DNA of 54,861 nt from an uncultured bacterium (GCA_903904875.1 CAIVEC010000015.1:1-54861); one strand, 5' to 3'; counted from the stretch's first letter, positions 20,840 through 32,779 are shown. The notes: generated from the sequence alone by a model not told the origin. A program made the numbers and translations.

Positions 20840-22054
20840 ATGTCGGTGTGGGTATATTTAAAAAATGCATTTGATTCATTGATAGCCAGTAAATTGAGAT
20901 CCGGACTTAGTAGTTTGGGTATCATTATCGGTATTTTCTCTGTAGTCGTATTGTTGGCACTAGGGCAATGAGCAACCGCATCCATCCTTTCAAATATCCA
21001 ATCATTGGGGACAAATCTTCTGATGGTGAGTCCTTGATGATCAAGACAGTCCAATGTAAGGTGAGCGGAATGAGGAAGAGGTTCTGAAAATGTTCTTACC
21101 ATGACTGAATCCGATCTCATCAGCAAACTAGCTAATGTAGCCATGGTTTCTCCTGAATATTCTTCCAGAGGTCAATTTATCTATCTTAGTAATAATGCTC
21201 AAGAAACTGTTTATGGCGTAATGCCTTCTTATCTTCAAGTGCGTAACTCAAGCGTAGCATATGGATCTTTCATTACCCAAAGAAACGTCGATGATGTAGA
21301 TAAAGTTGCGGTGATCTGATCAGATACGGCTACTGTATTGTTTGGAAATAAGAATCCTATAGGAAAAGATATCCGTATGGGGAATACTATCCTGACGGTG
21401 ATTGGCGTAATGAAAGCTAAATGAACACAAGGATTTTGAAATGCTGATGATGTTGTGTTTGTCCCTTTGACTACTGCTCAGGAAAGATTATTTGGAACTA
21501 AATATCTTTCTGATATTTCATTATCAGTGACTACTGCTCAAGCTGTGGATGCTACAAAAACACTCATTCAAGATACACTTCTCAAACATTTTAATATCAA
21601 GAGTGCTGATGAAGCTAATTTCAGCATTCAAAATCAAGCTGATATGGTATCTACGATTACTTCTGTCACCAGTACGTTAAAACTGTTTTTGTGAGCGATT
21701 GCTGGTATAGCATTGCTTGTCTGAGGTATCGGCGTGATGAATATCATGCTGGTTTCTGTAGCAGAAAGGACCCGTGAAATATGAATCCGTAAAGCAGTCG
21801 GTGCACAGAATAAGGATATTATCATGCAATTCCTTTGTGAATCTTTGGTATTGTGTTTAATCGGTGGAATCATAGGTATTCTTCTGAGCTATGTTATCGT
21901 GTTTGCGTTGAAAAGTCTCATAGCATGAATTATCACTTTTCAATCCATCCTTATGGCCGTCTGATTTTCAATCCTTATAGGTCTGTCTTTCGGTATTTTC
22001 CCTGCGTACAGGGCTGCCAAACTTAAACCGATCGAAGCATTGAGATACGAATAG
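20840..22054 (+). CDS. MacB/FtsX-type ABC permease
   Basis: 404 residues. N-terminal helix after the amphipathic [22 protein letters not shown], a MacB periplasmic core of about 230 residues, then three C-terminal helices with [20 protein letters not shown] and [12 protein letters not shown], the classic MacB/LolC signature, ending [18 protein letters not shown] mechanotransmission exporter of peptides, lipids or antibiotics together with the MacA-like adaptor. An AGGAAAA before the ATG could be a weak ribosome-binding site. Confidence 0.93.
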
Positions 22055-22120
22055 TTTTTCTTGATAAAATATGCCAATTGTGTACAAAAGTCTGTGACTT
22101 TATATTTTTTTCGTATTTGA

Positions 22121-23437
22121 ATGTTCAAAGACGCATTACTTTCATGACAATTACAGGATCATGTAGGAGAAAAAACAACACTTCGCTGATGGTTGCATAC
22201 TGTCCGTGCGGTTTCCGCTAATTTAGCTTTTCTTATCCTCAGAGATAGAGACGGACTAGCACAAGTGGTGATTGAAGATCCGGAAGAGATCAAAAAGCTT
22301 GATGGTTGCCTTATGGGGACTATTCTGACGGCGACAGGAACGGTAGCAGAAATGTCGAAAGGAAAATTTCGTTTCGAATTACAGAAGAGTAGCGTGAATG
22401 TACTCAGAAAAATTATTTATCCGAGTCCTATAGATATCTCCAAGGACGAAATCCATGCTGATGGGGAGACTATCCATGATAACAAGGTGGTGGTCCTCAG
22501 ACATCCAAGATATATGAAAATATTCAAAATAGCCGCACTTGTGGAAAAAACCATGAGGAAATTTTTTGATGACAATGGATTCACCCAGATCAACACACCA
22601 AAGATCATCTGATTCCCTACGGAAGGATGAGCGGAAGTGTTCGAGGTGGAATATTTCGGCCGTAAGGTCTATCTCGCTCAGAGTCCGCAATTCTACAAAC
22701 AGATCATGGTACCCGTGTTTGAAAGGGTCTATGAAATCGGAAGAGCGTACAGAGCAGAAAAGAGCAATACCAACAGACATATGTCAGAGATTTTGATGCT
22801 GGATATGGAGATGTGATTCATCGATAGTTTCGAGGATATCATCAAGATAACCGATGACTTTGTAAAATATACCATAGAGCAGACTTGGAAAGAAGGAGAA
22901 AAATTATTGACTGAATTATGATCTACGAAACCATTGCTCGCCAAAGAAACTCCTTGTATCACGGTCAAGGAACTTCACGAACTTATGAAGAAAGAAACCG
23001 GTGAGGATTATACCAAACTTCCTGACCTTACTTCAGCTGAAGAGAAATTCATCTGTGAATATAGCGCTAAAAACCGATGATCCGATTTAGTGTTCGTTAC
23101 CGAATTTCCACGGCATGATGCAAAATTCTATCATCATCAGAACGAAAAAAATCCTGAAGTAGCTGATAGGGCAGATATGCTCTTCAGAGGTGTTGAAATC
23201 ATCACGCTCACGCAACGTGAAGTTGAGTATGATAAGTTAATACAACAAATAAAGAATCAAAAATTAGATCCGAATAATCCAGGATTGAAACATTATCTCG
23301 ATGCGTTCAAATACGGAATGCCTGATGAAGGTGGATTCGGATTCGGTGTCGCGAGATTTGTCCAGAAGCTTATTGGACTTGAAAACGCTAAAGAAGCGGA
23401 ATTATTCCCTAGAGATGTAAACAGAGTGACTCCGTAA
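22121..23437 (+). CDS. aspS: Aspartyl-tRNA synthetase, archaeal/non-discriminating type
   Basis: 438 residues, the short AspS2 form without the bacterial GAD insertion. An OB-fold anticodon domain (GWLHTVRAVSANLAFLILRD) leads to FTQINTPKIIG (motif 1), AQSPQFYKQIM, and motif 2 around RAEKSNTNRHMSEILMLD. The end GFGVARFVQKLIGLENAKEA with LFPRD is motif 3. Archaeal-type AspRS often also charges tRNA-Asn when GatCAB is present; whether that holds here cannot be told from the window. Multiple TGA glycines (GFPTEGGAEVF). Confidence 0.9.
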
Positions 23438-23462
23438 GCTTTTATAGATAACATTACTTATT

Positions 23463-23816
23463 ATGAAATTCGTACAATGAGATACCAAACCTTGGGATGA
23501 TAAACAGGGATATAGCAAGAAAATCTATTTGGACGAAAAAGAATTGAATGCTCCTTGAAACTTAGTCCAACAACTCAAGGTCTCTGCGTGACAAAGAGCT
23601 GAAATACATTATCATAAAGTGCAGACGGAAATATTCTATTTTTTCGATGATACTGGGTACTGGATTGTAAATTGAGAGACCATTCATCCTAAATCATGAG
23701 ATGTCTTGGTCATTGAACCGAACGATAAACATACCGTAGTGAACGAGACAGACAAAGATTACATCTATATCTGCTTCAAAATCAATTATGTGTCAAATGA
23801 TTTTTATTTAGACTAA
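23463..23816 (+). CDS. Small cupin-domain protein
   Basis: 117 residues. One cupin barrel: motif 1 region GQRAEIHYHKVQTEIFYFF and motif 2 region GDVLVIEPNDKHTVVNET, with His residues in metal-binding positions. WDDKQGYSKKIYL resembles cupins of mannose-6-phosphate isomerase C-terminal type. Enzyme or sensor role unknown. It lies between aspS and the MBL-fold gene with short gaps. Confidence 0.8.
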
Positions 23817-23843
23817 TCCTTATTTTAATTTTTTCATACAGAA

Positions 23844-24506
23844 ATGAGAATTACCCGTTTCGTGCAATCATGTCTGTTAATAGAAACCAAGGGGAAAAGA
23901 ATCCTGATAGATCCAGGAGAGATTTTTTTTGAAGAATCGTTATTGACTGATTATTGGAAAAATATTGATATTCTCTTAGTAACTCATAAACATTCTGATC
24001 ATTGTTATGTACCAGCTATCTTGAATATTGTAAATAATCCAAAGACAAAATTTTATACTACTTTGGAGGTTGTAAATTCTCATAAAGAATTACATCCAGA
24101 TATTGTTTCTGTATGAGATATTTTGAAAATTGATGGAATAACGGTCCATGTGGTTAAAGCCGTTCATGGTTTTCTTCCCCATCTCAAGGGTGGCAATGAG
24201 GTCATGGAATGAGTTGGATATATTATCGATGATGGAGAAAAGAGACTTTATGCGACAGGAGACTCTCTCTGTTTTTCTACAGATGATGTCTGTGATATCC
24301 TTTGTGTCCCTGTTTGTAATCACGGTCTGGTTATGGGTCCATTTGAAGCAGCTTTATTTGCTAAGCAGGTCAAAGCTACATTGACGATTCCTTTTCATTA
24401 TGACAATAAAAAATATCCGGTCGATCTAAAAGAAGTAGAAGAAGAATTTAAAAAACAGAATGTTGTATATACCATTTTGGGGTATAAAGAGTCAATTGAA
24501 GTATAA
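23844..24506 (+). CDS. Metallo-beta-lactamase-fold hydrolase (UlaG-like)
   Basis: 220 residues. The metal motif is VTHKHSDHC (HxHxDH), with further ligands in AVHGF and ATGDS and a final His in IPFHYDN. The N-terminus MRITRFVQSCLLIET resembles UlaG-like zinc hydrolases acting on phosphoesters or lactones. Substrate unknown. The TAA stop overlaps a TATAAT just upstream of tRNA-Thr. Confidence 0.85.
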
Positions 24507-24512
24507 TAAGCT

Positions 24513-24585
24513 GCCGGGATAGCTCAGCTGGTAGAGCAGTGGTATCGTAAACCAAAGATCGTGGGTTCGAATCCCATTTCCGGCT
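24513..24585 (+). tRNA. tRNA-Thr (CGU)
   Basis: 73 bases. Acceptor GCCGGGA pairs with TTCCGGC (one G.U), D arm GCTC/GAGC, T arm GTGGGTTCGAATCCCAT, anticodon loop ATCGTAA with CGT, discriminator U. It would read ACG codons. 3' CCA not encoded. A TATAAT ends 5 bases before the tRNA, leaving almost no leader. Confidence 0.92.
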
Positions 24586-24613
24586 AATTGATATTTATCT
24601 TTCTGATATATGC

Positions 24614-25552
24614 ATGGGAATCTTTTCCATACTACTCACTATAGTAGGGTTAAGCGCTTTTGAAACGATATCAAGTGTTGATAATGCCATCATCAATGCA
24701 GAAGTGCTTTCCACTATGAAACCGAAATACCAGAGACGGTTCCTTGTACGAGGAATTTTGATCGCCGTGTTTATCGTGAGAGGACTTTTGCCGTGGCTGA
24801 TCATCTACTTCACTGCGCCTCAGTTATGATTCATCGGCTCATTCACTGCTACCTTTAGCAATAATCCTCAGATACATACTATCATAGCATCATCAGCTCC
24901 TATCTTGCTCATGGGTTGAGGAATCTTTTTGCTATTCCTCTTTTTCTATCGGTTATTTTTGGAACCGAAACACTTCGGGCTTCCTCATGAAAAATTCTTT
25001 CAGAAACAATGATGACGATTTTATGCTATCGTCTCTATCATACTTGTTATTCTCGTTTGGCTTGGCATGAATATCAGTCCGATGGTCGGATTCGGTGCAG
25101 TCGTATGATCTTCAGCGTTTTTTATCATTCATGGATTCAAGACTCAAGCGGAACGCCAGGAAGAAAGACTTGCCCAAAATAGTAAAAATATCTCTGATAT
25201 AGCCAAAATTCTCTATCTGGAAGTCATCGATGCAACTTTTTCCCTTGATGGTGTCCTCGGTGCATTCGCGTTTACGCTTTCTGTTCCGCTTATCTTGATA
25301 GGAAACGGTTTAGGCGCTTTTGTCGTGAGACGGCTCACCGTGCATAATGTCCAACGCATCCAAAAATATAAATATCTCAAAAACTGAGCGATGTATTCCA
25401 TCTTGTGTCTAGGTATCGTGATGATTCTCAAAAGCTTCTGATTCGGACTTCCTGAATGGATTTCTCCTGTGCTTACTTTCGCGATTATCGGCTACTTTTT
25501 CCGAAAATCACATATTGACCTCAAAACGGTAGAAAAAATCCTTGAATCATAG
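24614..25552 (+). CDS. TerC/DUF475-family integral membrane protein
   Basis: 312 residues, about nine helices. Characteristic acidic intramembrane motifs are FETISSVDNAIINAEVL near the N-terminus and YLEVIDATFSLDGVLGAFAF in the second half, as in DUF475/TerC proteins linked to metal (Mn, tellurite) homeostasis. Starts 28 bases after tRNA-Thr. Glycines in helices are often TGA. Confidence 0.85.
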
Positions 25553-25626
25553 TTTTGCTTGAAAACCTGGTGTAAAAACGTACATTTTCGGATGACTGTT
25601 TTTTTATTTTTTGTTATTGTATTCCA

Positions 25627-25899
25627 ATGACTACCAAAAAAAAGGCGACAAAAATTATTATCATCCTCATCCTTCTTGTTTTCCTTGTAATCACCTGATT
25701 GTCTGCTATCGTTCCTTATCTTGGAGGAAATAAAAATGCTACATTAACGGGAGATGTCGTTTCATGATCTGTTATTGAATCTTGAATAGATACATCTATT
25801 GATTCTGAGAATAGAGATACCGGTGCAACTCAACTTCCTGAAATGACCAAAGAAGAAGCTTCTAAGCAAATACAACAAATACTTTCTGGATCGAAATAA
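25627..25899 (+). CDS. Small exported or membrane-anchored protein
   Basis: 90 residues: Lys-rich start, one hydrophobic helix (IIIILILLVFLVITGLSAIV), then a polar acidic tail ending PEMTKEEASKQIQQILSGSK. Probably anchored with the tail outside. No family recognised. Four glycines are TGA. It lies 33 bases upstream of the AlaRS C-terminal half. Confidence 0.65.
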
Positions 25900-25932
25900 T
25901 CCGCTAAATAAATTTACTCTTTATATTTGTCT

Positions 25933-26847
25933 ATGAAACTTATCGTTGAACAATGTCAAAGATATGCAAAGATGAGAGCTCACACTGCTACGCATCTGCT
26001 CCATACCGAGCTCGCTAAGATTTTCAAGACCACGAAGCAAGCTGGTTCTCTTGTAGATGAGGACTATCTCAGATTTGATTTCAATACGGACAGGCTTTTG
26101 ACTCCGGAAGAGATTCATACTATCGAAAAAAACATCAATCAGATGATTTATGATGCGTACAATGTCGAAGTCAAAGAGACTTCATACGATGAAGCGATCA
26201 AACTTTGAGCCAAGGCATTCTTCGAAGACAAATATGGTGATACGGTCCGTGTGGTGAGAGTGTTTAATCACAGTAATGAGATCGTTTCTATCGAATTATG
26301 CTGATGAACTCATGTGGTTAACACGAAAGATATCGGCTGTTTTGCTATAACTGGACAAGAAGCAGTGGCTTCCGGAATCAAAAGAATTACTGCAGTTACC
26401 GGCCCTAAGGTTGCACTGAGAATTCACGAGGTGCAGGACATCCTTGATACTACGATACAGAAATTATGAATCAAAACCCATACCCAGCTTGCCGATAAAC
26501 TTGATAAAGTCCTCAAAGAATATGATGATATGAAAGCAAGTTTGGAATCTTTGGAAACTAATATGATCAAACAACTATTAGAATGAACTGATTTTTCTTC
26601 ATGAAAGGATTTGGACAAGGTATTTCTTGTCCCCGTTGAATTGAATTTCAAAAACGTCGTTTTCCAGGCAAAATGAATATTCAAAAAACAGAATATATTA
26701 ATTTTCAATAAAGAAGGAAGTTTCGTCCTTTTAGCTGACAAATGAATATCTGCAAAAGCATTTTCTGAAAAACTTGGTATTACATGATGAGGAACTGAAA
26801 CCATGATACAAGGAAGAGATGAAAAGATTTTAGGATTGTTTAAATAA
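25933..26847 (+). CDS. alaS (C-terminal part): Alanyl-tRNA synthetase, C-terminal half (editing + C-Ala) as a separate protein
   Basis: 304 residues corresponding to the part of AlaRS that follows the catalytic/tRNA-binding core. It carries the editing-site zinc motif HTATHLLH and CGGTHV, DEDYLRFDFN, and ends with a C-Ala domain (GITGGGTETMIQGRDEKIL). It has its own ATG (MKLIVEQCQRYAKMRAHTATH) and no sign of an upstream catalytic domain; the preceding gene is unrelated. The catalytic half lies 21 kb away at 47074-48654. Together 830 residues, close to a normal AlaRS. It presumably hydrolyses mischarged Ser/Gly-tRNA-Ala and binds the other half non-covalently. Confidence 0.92.
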
Positions 26848-26849
26848 GT

Positions 26850-27359
26850 ATGGATGAACTTGTACATAAAGCTAAGCTATTTTCAAAACACTATCATACT
26901 GGCCAGCTTTACTGAGATTGAAGAGATTATTTTATCGCTCATATAGAACCTGTTGTTGAAAAAGCGATTGAATTGGCTGAAAAACTTGGTTTGGATATTA
27001 CGGAAACGGCTATTTTAGCATATTTGCATGATGTTTTGGAAGATTGCGAACAAGTAACTTCTAAGATGCTTGAAGAAAATTTTGGTAAGGATATATTGGA
27101 TGGAGTGTTTTTGCTTTCTAATCGTATTGCTAGTGTCCCTAACTCGGATAAATCTCCGGATGGATATTTTGAGGCGATTGGTCGTGCAAGACCAGAAATT
27201 AAAATTGTTAAAGTGGCTGATAGACTTATGAATCTTGCTTCTTATTCTAACCATTTGGACAAACAAAAAAGGATTACTTTGGCACAACATTATAGCGATC
27301 AAAAAAAATATTTTGAAAAATATGATATCTATCCTCAACTTCTATCCAGTGGGAATTAA
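26850..27359 (+). CDS. HD-domain (p)ppGpp hydrolase-like protein
   Basis: 169 residues, one HD domain of the RelA/SpoT hydrolase type without a synthetase domain. Motifs: HTGQLYGDGRDYFIAHIEPVV (with TGA glycines), AYLHDVLED (HD pair), and KVADRLMNLASY (ED/ND-type motif of SpoT). Resembles small alarmone hydrolases (MESH1-like). Two bases after the AlaRS C-half, so co-transcribed with it; alarmone control next to an editing factor is plausible but inferred. Confidence 0.82.
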
Positions 27360-27384
27360 GTGGTTTTAATTAAATATATTATCT

Positions 27385-27864
27385 ATGATCTCATTTTCTC
27401 AGGTGCAAAAAAAAGATATTCCTGTGCTTGCAAAAATCTATGCGAAAGCATTCAATAAAGAATGAGAATCTTGGACACCTAAAAAAAGCAACGAAATCAT
27501 AGAATATCGATATTCCAAAAAGATAAAAATCAAGGTTTTATATAAAAATAGTATTGTTTGAGCGTTTTTCTCCGACATCAAACCGTTGTATATGTGAAAT
27601 GTATTGAATGACGGTGATGTTTTCATAGATCCTGATTTCCAGAATTTATGAATAGGAAGATGACTCTTTGTCTATGGTATCCAATATGCTAAGAAGAAGT
27701 TCAATGCCGTATGACGGGATTTCTATACGTTCAAAAACAGCTATCAGTATAAACGATACAAAAGCATGTGATTCGCCCCTTCAGATAAACGGGTGTTGAT
27801 GTCAGGTAATATAGATACTGTTTTAAAAAAGATCAAAGAGAAACATACCAAACAGAAAAAGTAA
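27385..27864 (+). CDS. GNAT-family N-acetyltransferase
   Basis: 159 residues. GNAT motif A reads VFIDPDFQNLGIGRGLFVYG (Q-x-x-G-x-G pyrophosphate loop, two glycines TGA), followed by a motif B region with FYTFKNSYQYKRYKSMGF. Substrate unknown. 25-base T-rich gap after the HD gene. Confidence 0.8.
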
Positions 27865-27891
27865 GTAATGATTTACCTACTATATCTATCC

Positions 27892-28233
27892 ATGAGAGCA
27901 TTTCTTAGAGCAAAAATCCATAAAGCTACCGTAACCGATGCAAACTTGGACTATATCGGCAGTATCACTATAGATAAGACATTGATGGATCTCGTGGATC
28001 TTGCCGAAAACGAAAAAGTTCTCGTGGTAAGCAATACTTCCGGCGCGAGATTGGAGACGTATGTAATTATAGGTAAAGAGAATTCCTGAACTATCTGCAT
28101 GAACGGCGCTGCCAGCCATTTAATCACTACCGGTGAAGAAGTTACCATCATGGCATTTGAGTATACCGATACACCAACTAAGCCAAAATGCATTTTAGTG
28201 GATACAAAAAATACTTTTATACGTTATCTCTAA
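27892..28233 (+). CDS. panD: Aspartate 1-decarboxylase
   Basis: 113 residues, matching PanD from [21 protein letters not shown] onwards. The self-cleavage site is YIGSITID (Gly-Ser, which yields the pyruvoyl group), and [19 protein letters not shown] is the conserved C-terminal block. The upstream ATG at 27868 would add eight hydrophobic residues absent from the family, so I start at 27892. Makes beta-alanine from aspartate; no other pantothenate gene is nearby. One of six glycines is TGA. Confidence 0.88.
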
Positions 28234-28245
28234 TACTTCATTTCC

Positions 28246-30765
28246 ATGATAGAAAACCAAAATAAAATTTCTCTTCAAGACTTGTATACCAAATTGCATG
28301 CTACGGCATGATGATTGTCTCAACTTGATGCTGAAAAAATTGCAAAAACATATGGATATAACGAAGTGCAGAAAGCCAAGAAAATCACTTGAATCCTGAA
28401 ATTTTTGTCATATTTCAAGGATCCGCTTATTATTGTTCTGCTTATCTGCGCTGCTATTTCCTGATCTACCTGACAATATAAGAATTCGATAATTCTTACC
28501 CTTATGATTTTCTTGAGTGTGATTCTCAAATATTATCAGGAAACTAAATCAGATAAAGCGGTCCAGAAAATCCTCCAGAAACTTGAAATAAAATCCAAGG
28601 TGTTGAGAGATGGCCAGGAAAAAAGTATTTCCACTAAACATATAGTACCTGGTGATGTTGTTCTTTTGTCCGCAGGTGATATCATCCCTGCTGACGGTAC
28701 GCTTATCCAGGCTGATGATCTTTTTGTTAACGAATCTTCATTGACCGGGGAAAGTTTTCCTATGGAAAAATTAGTAGATGGTGAATTAAATGCTGCTCTT
28801 GTGTTTTCCGGGACTAATGTCGTTTCTGGATATGCAAGATTTCTCGTGACCGGTACATGAGCCAATACGGAATACGGGAAGATAGCTCAACAGCTTATCA
28901 AACCCTTGCCGCTGACAGCTTCTGAACTAGGGATAAAAAAATTCTGATATCTTATCATCAAAGTCATTATTTTCATCGTGGTAATTATTCTACTGATCAA
29001 TGCGATCAATCATAAGAATATCCTGGAATCCATCATTTTCGCTTTAGCGGTGGCTGTCGGAATCACTCCTGAACTCTTGCCGGTGATCATGAGCATCAAT
29101 ATGGCAAATGGATCCGTAAAAATGGCTGACAAATGAGCTATCGTCAAAAGACTCAATGCTATTCCGGATTTCTGAAGCATGGATATCCTCTGTACGGATA
29201 AAACTGGCACACTTACTGAGGATAAGATCACCTTGGTAAAATACATCGATGTATTCTGAGAGGTGAATCAGGATGTTTTGAGATTCTGATATATCAATTG
29301 ATATTTTGAGACCGGAATAAGAAGCGTCTTGGATGATGCAATCCTTGCATATGAGAATATAGATATCGGCCGTATCAAAAAGATGGACGAATTACCCTAT
29401 GATTTTTTCCGTAAGAGATCGTCTATCATCTATCAGGAACAAGGTGATGGAAAAAAGATGGTCAGCAAATGAGCGCCAGAGGAAATGTTTAAGATTTGTT
29501 CTTCATATCTTGTTTGAATTGATGTAAAACCTGTAGATGCCGATTTCATTAAAAAAGTCACTTCAGTATATGATGATCTGAGCAGTAATTGATTTAGAGT
29601 CTTGGCAATAGCAATCAAGGATCTCGGTGATAAAGAGATAAGAAATATCAAAGAAGAGGAACAAAAGATGATATTGGTAGGTATGTTGGCTTTTTATGAT
29701 CCGCCTAAGCGTGATGTGAAAGATGCATTGATTGCTATGGAGAACCATGGAATTAAAATCAAAATTCTGACGTGAGATAGTCCTTTGGTTACCAAAAAAA
29801 TATGTGAAGAGTTGGATATCCCTATAGAAGGTATCATGTCATGAGAATATCTGGATCTGAATGTATTGGAAGATGATGCGCTTGCGGCCAAAGTCATGGA
29901 AACGAATATTTTTGCCAGATTGTCGCCAAGCCAAAAAGATAGGATAATCATGGTACTCAGAAAACAATGATTCGTTGTAGGATATTTGTGAGATGGCATC
30001 AATGATGCACCTTCGCTCAAAAGCGCTGATGTCTGAATCTCTGTAAGCAATGCTGTAGATGTAGCCAAAGAAGCTGCAGATATCATTCTGGTAAGGAAAT
30101 GACTCAAGGAACTTCTCGATGGGGTGATAGAAGGAAGAAAGACATTCGGAAATACTATGAAATATATGATGATGTGATTGAGTTCTAATTTCGGGAATAT
30201 GTTCAGTATGATAGGAGCAGTTCTGTTCTTGCCGTTTTTTCCTATGTTGCCAAGCCAGATCCTACTCAATAACTTTCTCTATGATCTCTCACAGATTTCG
30301 TTGCCTACGGATCATGTGGATGAGGAATATATCAGGAAACCCAAACATCGGAACATAAAATTCATCAGGAACTTCATGCTCACTTTCTGACCTATCAGCT
30401 CAATTTTTGACTTCCTGACGTTCTATTTCCTATTTGCCGTATTCCATTTCAAAGGCTCCATGTTCCAGACCTGATGGTTCATAGAATCATTGGCTACACA
30501 GATATTCGTAATCTACGTCATCAGAACGAGAAGAATACCTTTCTGGAAATCCTGACCAAGCAAACGATTATTGACTACTACGTTCGGTATGGTGCTACTA
30601 GGATTCATCTTCACGCTGCCGTTGTTAGGTCCTATCTTCGGCTTCACCTTTATGCCTGCATACGCATATCTCACTATCCTGGGCTTAGTGCTTGTCTATC
30701 TAGTTCTCGTTGAAATCGTGAAGTACTTTTTCTATAAAAGACTATACAAATCCTCTGACTCATAA
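28246..30765 (+). CDS. P-type cation ATPase, MgtA-like
   Basis: 839 residues. Actuator loop TGES, phosphorylation motif CTDKTGTLTEDKI, ATP-binding SKGAPEEM, hinge LGDGINDAPSLKSADVGI, and about ten helices. PELLPVIMSINMANGSVKMA and NAIPDFGSMDILCTDKTGTL match Mg2+ importing MgtA/MgtB ATPases. No Mg leader or mgtC neighbour. Over twenty glycines are TGA. The TACTTCATTTCC spacer before ATG is only 12 bases. Confidence 0.88.
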
Positions 30766-30833
30766 AAATACATAATAAAATGATAAAAGCTTCGCGATAA
30801 AATGATAAAATATTTTAATCTTTCACTCTGTGT

Positions 30834-31622
30834 ATGAAAATCGCTTCTCGAAACGTCAATGGAATCCGTGCCGTCACCGGCAAGTGATTTTATAATCGGG
30901 TCAAAAAAGAGAATCCTGACATCATCTGTTTACAAGAAGTGAAGTCATTTGAAAGTCAATTACCTCCAGATTTCCGTTATCATATGGCTGATTATAATCG
31001 GCTCCGGCATACAGGAGAGAAACCATGATATTCCGGTGTAGTAACGTTATATAAAAAAGATTTGAAATTTATTTCATGAACATCAAAGTTTGATTCGGTG
31101 GAACATTTCCATGAGGAAGGCAGGGTAGTCGAGACGAAGTTTCAGGAATTCACGTTATTGAATTTATACTTTCCTAACGGAGGTGAAAGAGCTGATGGTA
31201 CTGAAATGTTGAGTTATAAATTGAAATTCTACGAACATTTCATTCACTATATCAATAAGCTCAGAGATAAATGAGAAAAAATTATTACCTGCGGCGATTT
31301 CAATATCTGCCATAAGGAAATAGATATCGCCAGACCAAAAGAAAATGAAAATTCTATTGGATTCCTTCCTATCGAAAGAGCTGAATTGGATAAACTGGAA
31401 GAAAATGACTATGTAGATGTTTTCAGATATTTCTATCCTGATAAAAAAGATCAATATACGTGGCGGAGCCATCGGGCAGGTTCCAGAGCAAGGAACGTAT
31501 GATGGAGATTAGATTACTTCTGGGTATCTAAACATGTACTTCCTCATATCAAAAAAATCACCCACGAGACTGCTGTAGAGTGATCTGACCATTGTCCGAT
31601 TGTTTTGGATTTAAATTTCTAA
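30834..31622 (+). CDS. xth: Exodeoxyribonuclease III / AP endonuclease
   Basis: 262 residues, standard ExoIII size. Catalytic blocks in order: [18 protein letters not shown] (metal Glu), LNLYFPNGG (Tyr-type site), [12 protein letters not shown] (Asp/Asn), WRLDYFWVS and [12 protein letters not shown] (Asp-His). Repairs abasic sites and 3' blocked ends. The terminal catalytic SDH is preceded by a TGA glycine. Confidence 0.92.
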
Positions 31623-31651
31623 TATACACGACTTCGTCGGTATAATTCAAT

Positions 31652-31692
31652 CATCCAAAAAAAACTGCGTTTTTACTGGTTTTTTTGGCGGT
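31652..31692. terminator. Probable terminator between convergent genes
   Basis: CCAAAAAAAAC ... GGTTTTTTTGG imperfect inverted repeat with A and T runs, between xth (+) and the Cys-repeat gene (-). Confidence 0.45.
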
Positions 31693-31701
31693 TGAAATAT
31701 A

Positions 31702-32748
31702 TTATCTTCATCTTTTCAATACTGATTTAATCCGCTGAAAAAAGAGGAATCATGTGTTTGATGTTGGTGAACCTCCTGTGAGATAGTCAGAATAGGTTGT
31801 ATTATTGAAGGTACATTTGGAATAAGTGAATGATCCCTTTAATGTTCCGTTTACGCATGCTCTGATCTCTACATTACATGGCAGATCGATAAATCCGCGT
31901 GGAGCTTTATACGCTTTGATGAACTGTCCGTGCTTGATTTTCTGTCCTCGAGGAGTCGTACAATTCGCTTTATTCGGCAATGGGCTTTCAGTAACTCCTG
32001 GTGTATTTGTTACTGATGAATTTGTCGTTTCTCGTGTAGTTGTCGCTGTTTGTGTGGTGTTGATTTTTCCTTCCGTATTAAATTCTGCTCATGAATTTAC
32101 CGGAGCTGTCGGCTGGATATATTCGTTGAGTACTTTTTGATTGTAAGAGATCACTTCAGCTTTTGTATATACATATACTACATCTTCTTTACATGAGCGT
32201 TGAATGAATGTTCCTCCAAGCACTCCATCGGTACAAACTCTTTTTTCTATATTACAGATGCTGTTTACATCTGTTCTTTGTTCGTATGCTAGGACAAAAT
32301 CCTTGTTTTTCACTTCTTCTTTCCAAGGAGTGATACAATCCAAAGATCCTGTATTGATGGTTCCTGTTTTTTGAGCTATCTGTCCTGTACTCATTGTTCA
32401 GCTGTAGAGTTGTCCTGTTTGTGTATTCCCAATAACCTGTGCAACTTCATTAGAATTAATGAGATTATCAATGGTTTCTGTATTGGTACCTGTTGTGGTT
32501 CCTGTATTTATCTGTCCTTGATATGTTTGTTGTCCTCATTCATCCTGGAATAGATAATCCCATTGTTGATTAGCTGCATTATGAACAAAAACTTCGTCTG
32601 TATTTCGTACGAATTGAAGTTCTGTAGTCTTTGTAGTATCTTTTTGGAAAATCATGACCATTGCAAAAAAAAGAAGGACAAGCGTGGTTGCTGTTTTCTT
32701 CATAGTATCCTTACTGATTTTTTGCAAGTGTTTTTTGAGGTGTTTCAT
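31702..32748 (-). CDS. Secreted/surface protein with two four-Cys repeats
   Basis: 348 residues. N-terminal hydrophobic signal or anchor (TLVLLFFAMVMIF, about 22-34), then a Thr/Gln/Asn-rich linker. Two related domains follow: DCITPW...CNIEKRVCTDGVLGGTF...SC and NCTTPRG...CNVEIRACVNGTLKGSF...KC. Each has four cysteines spaced C-C-C-C and a HG/D..AY line, suggesting two disulfides per repeat. I do not know a named family, though similar repeats seem common in CPR surface proteins. Basic C-terminus after FLFFQRIKSVLKRGR. An internal ATG at 32703 is an alternative start. Confidence 0.65.
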
Positions 32749-32779
32749 GGTGATTTTTGCCTATTTTTAAAGCATTATA

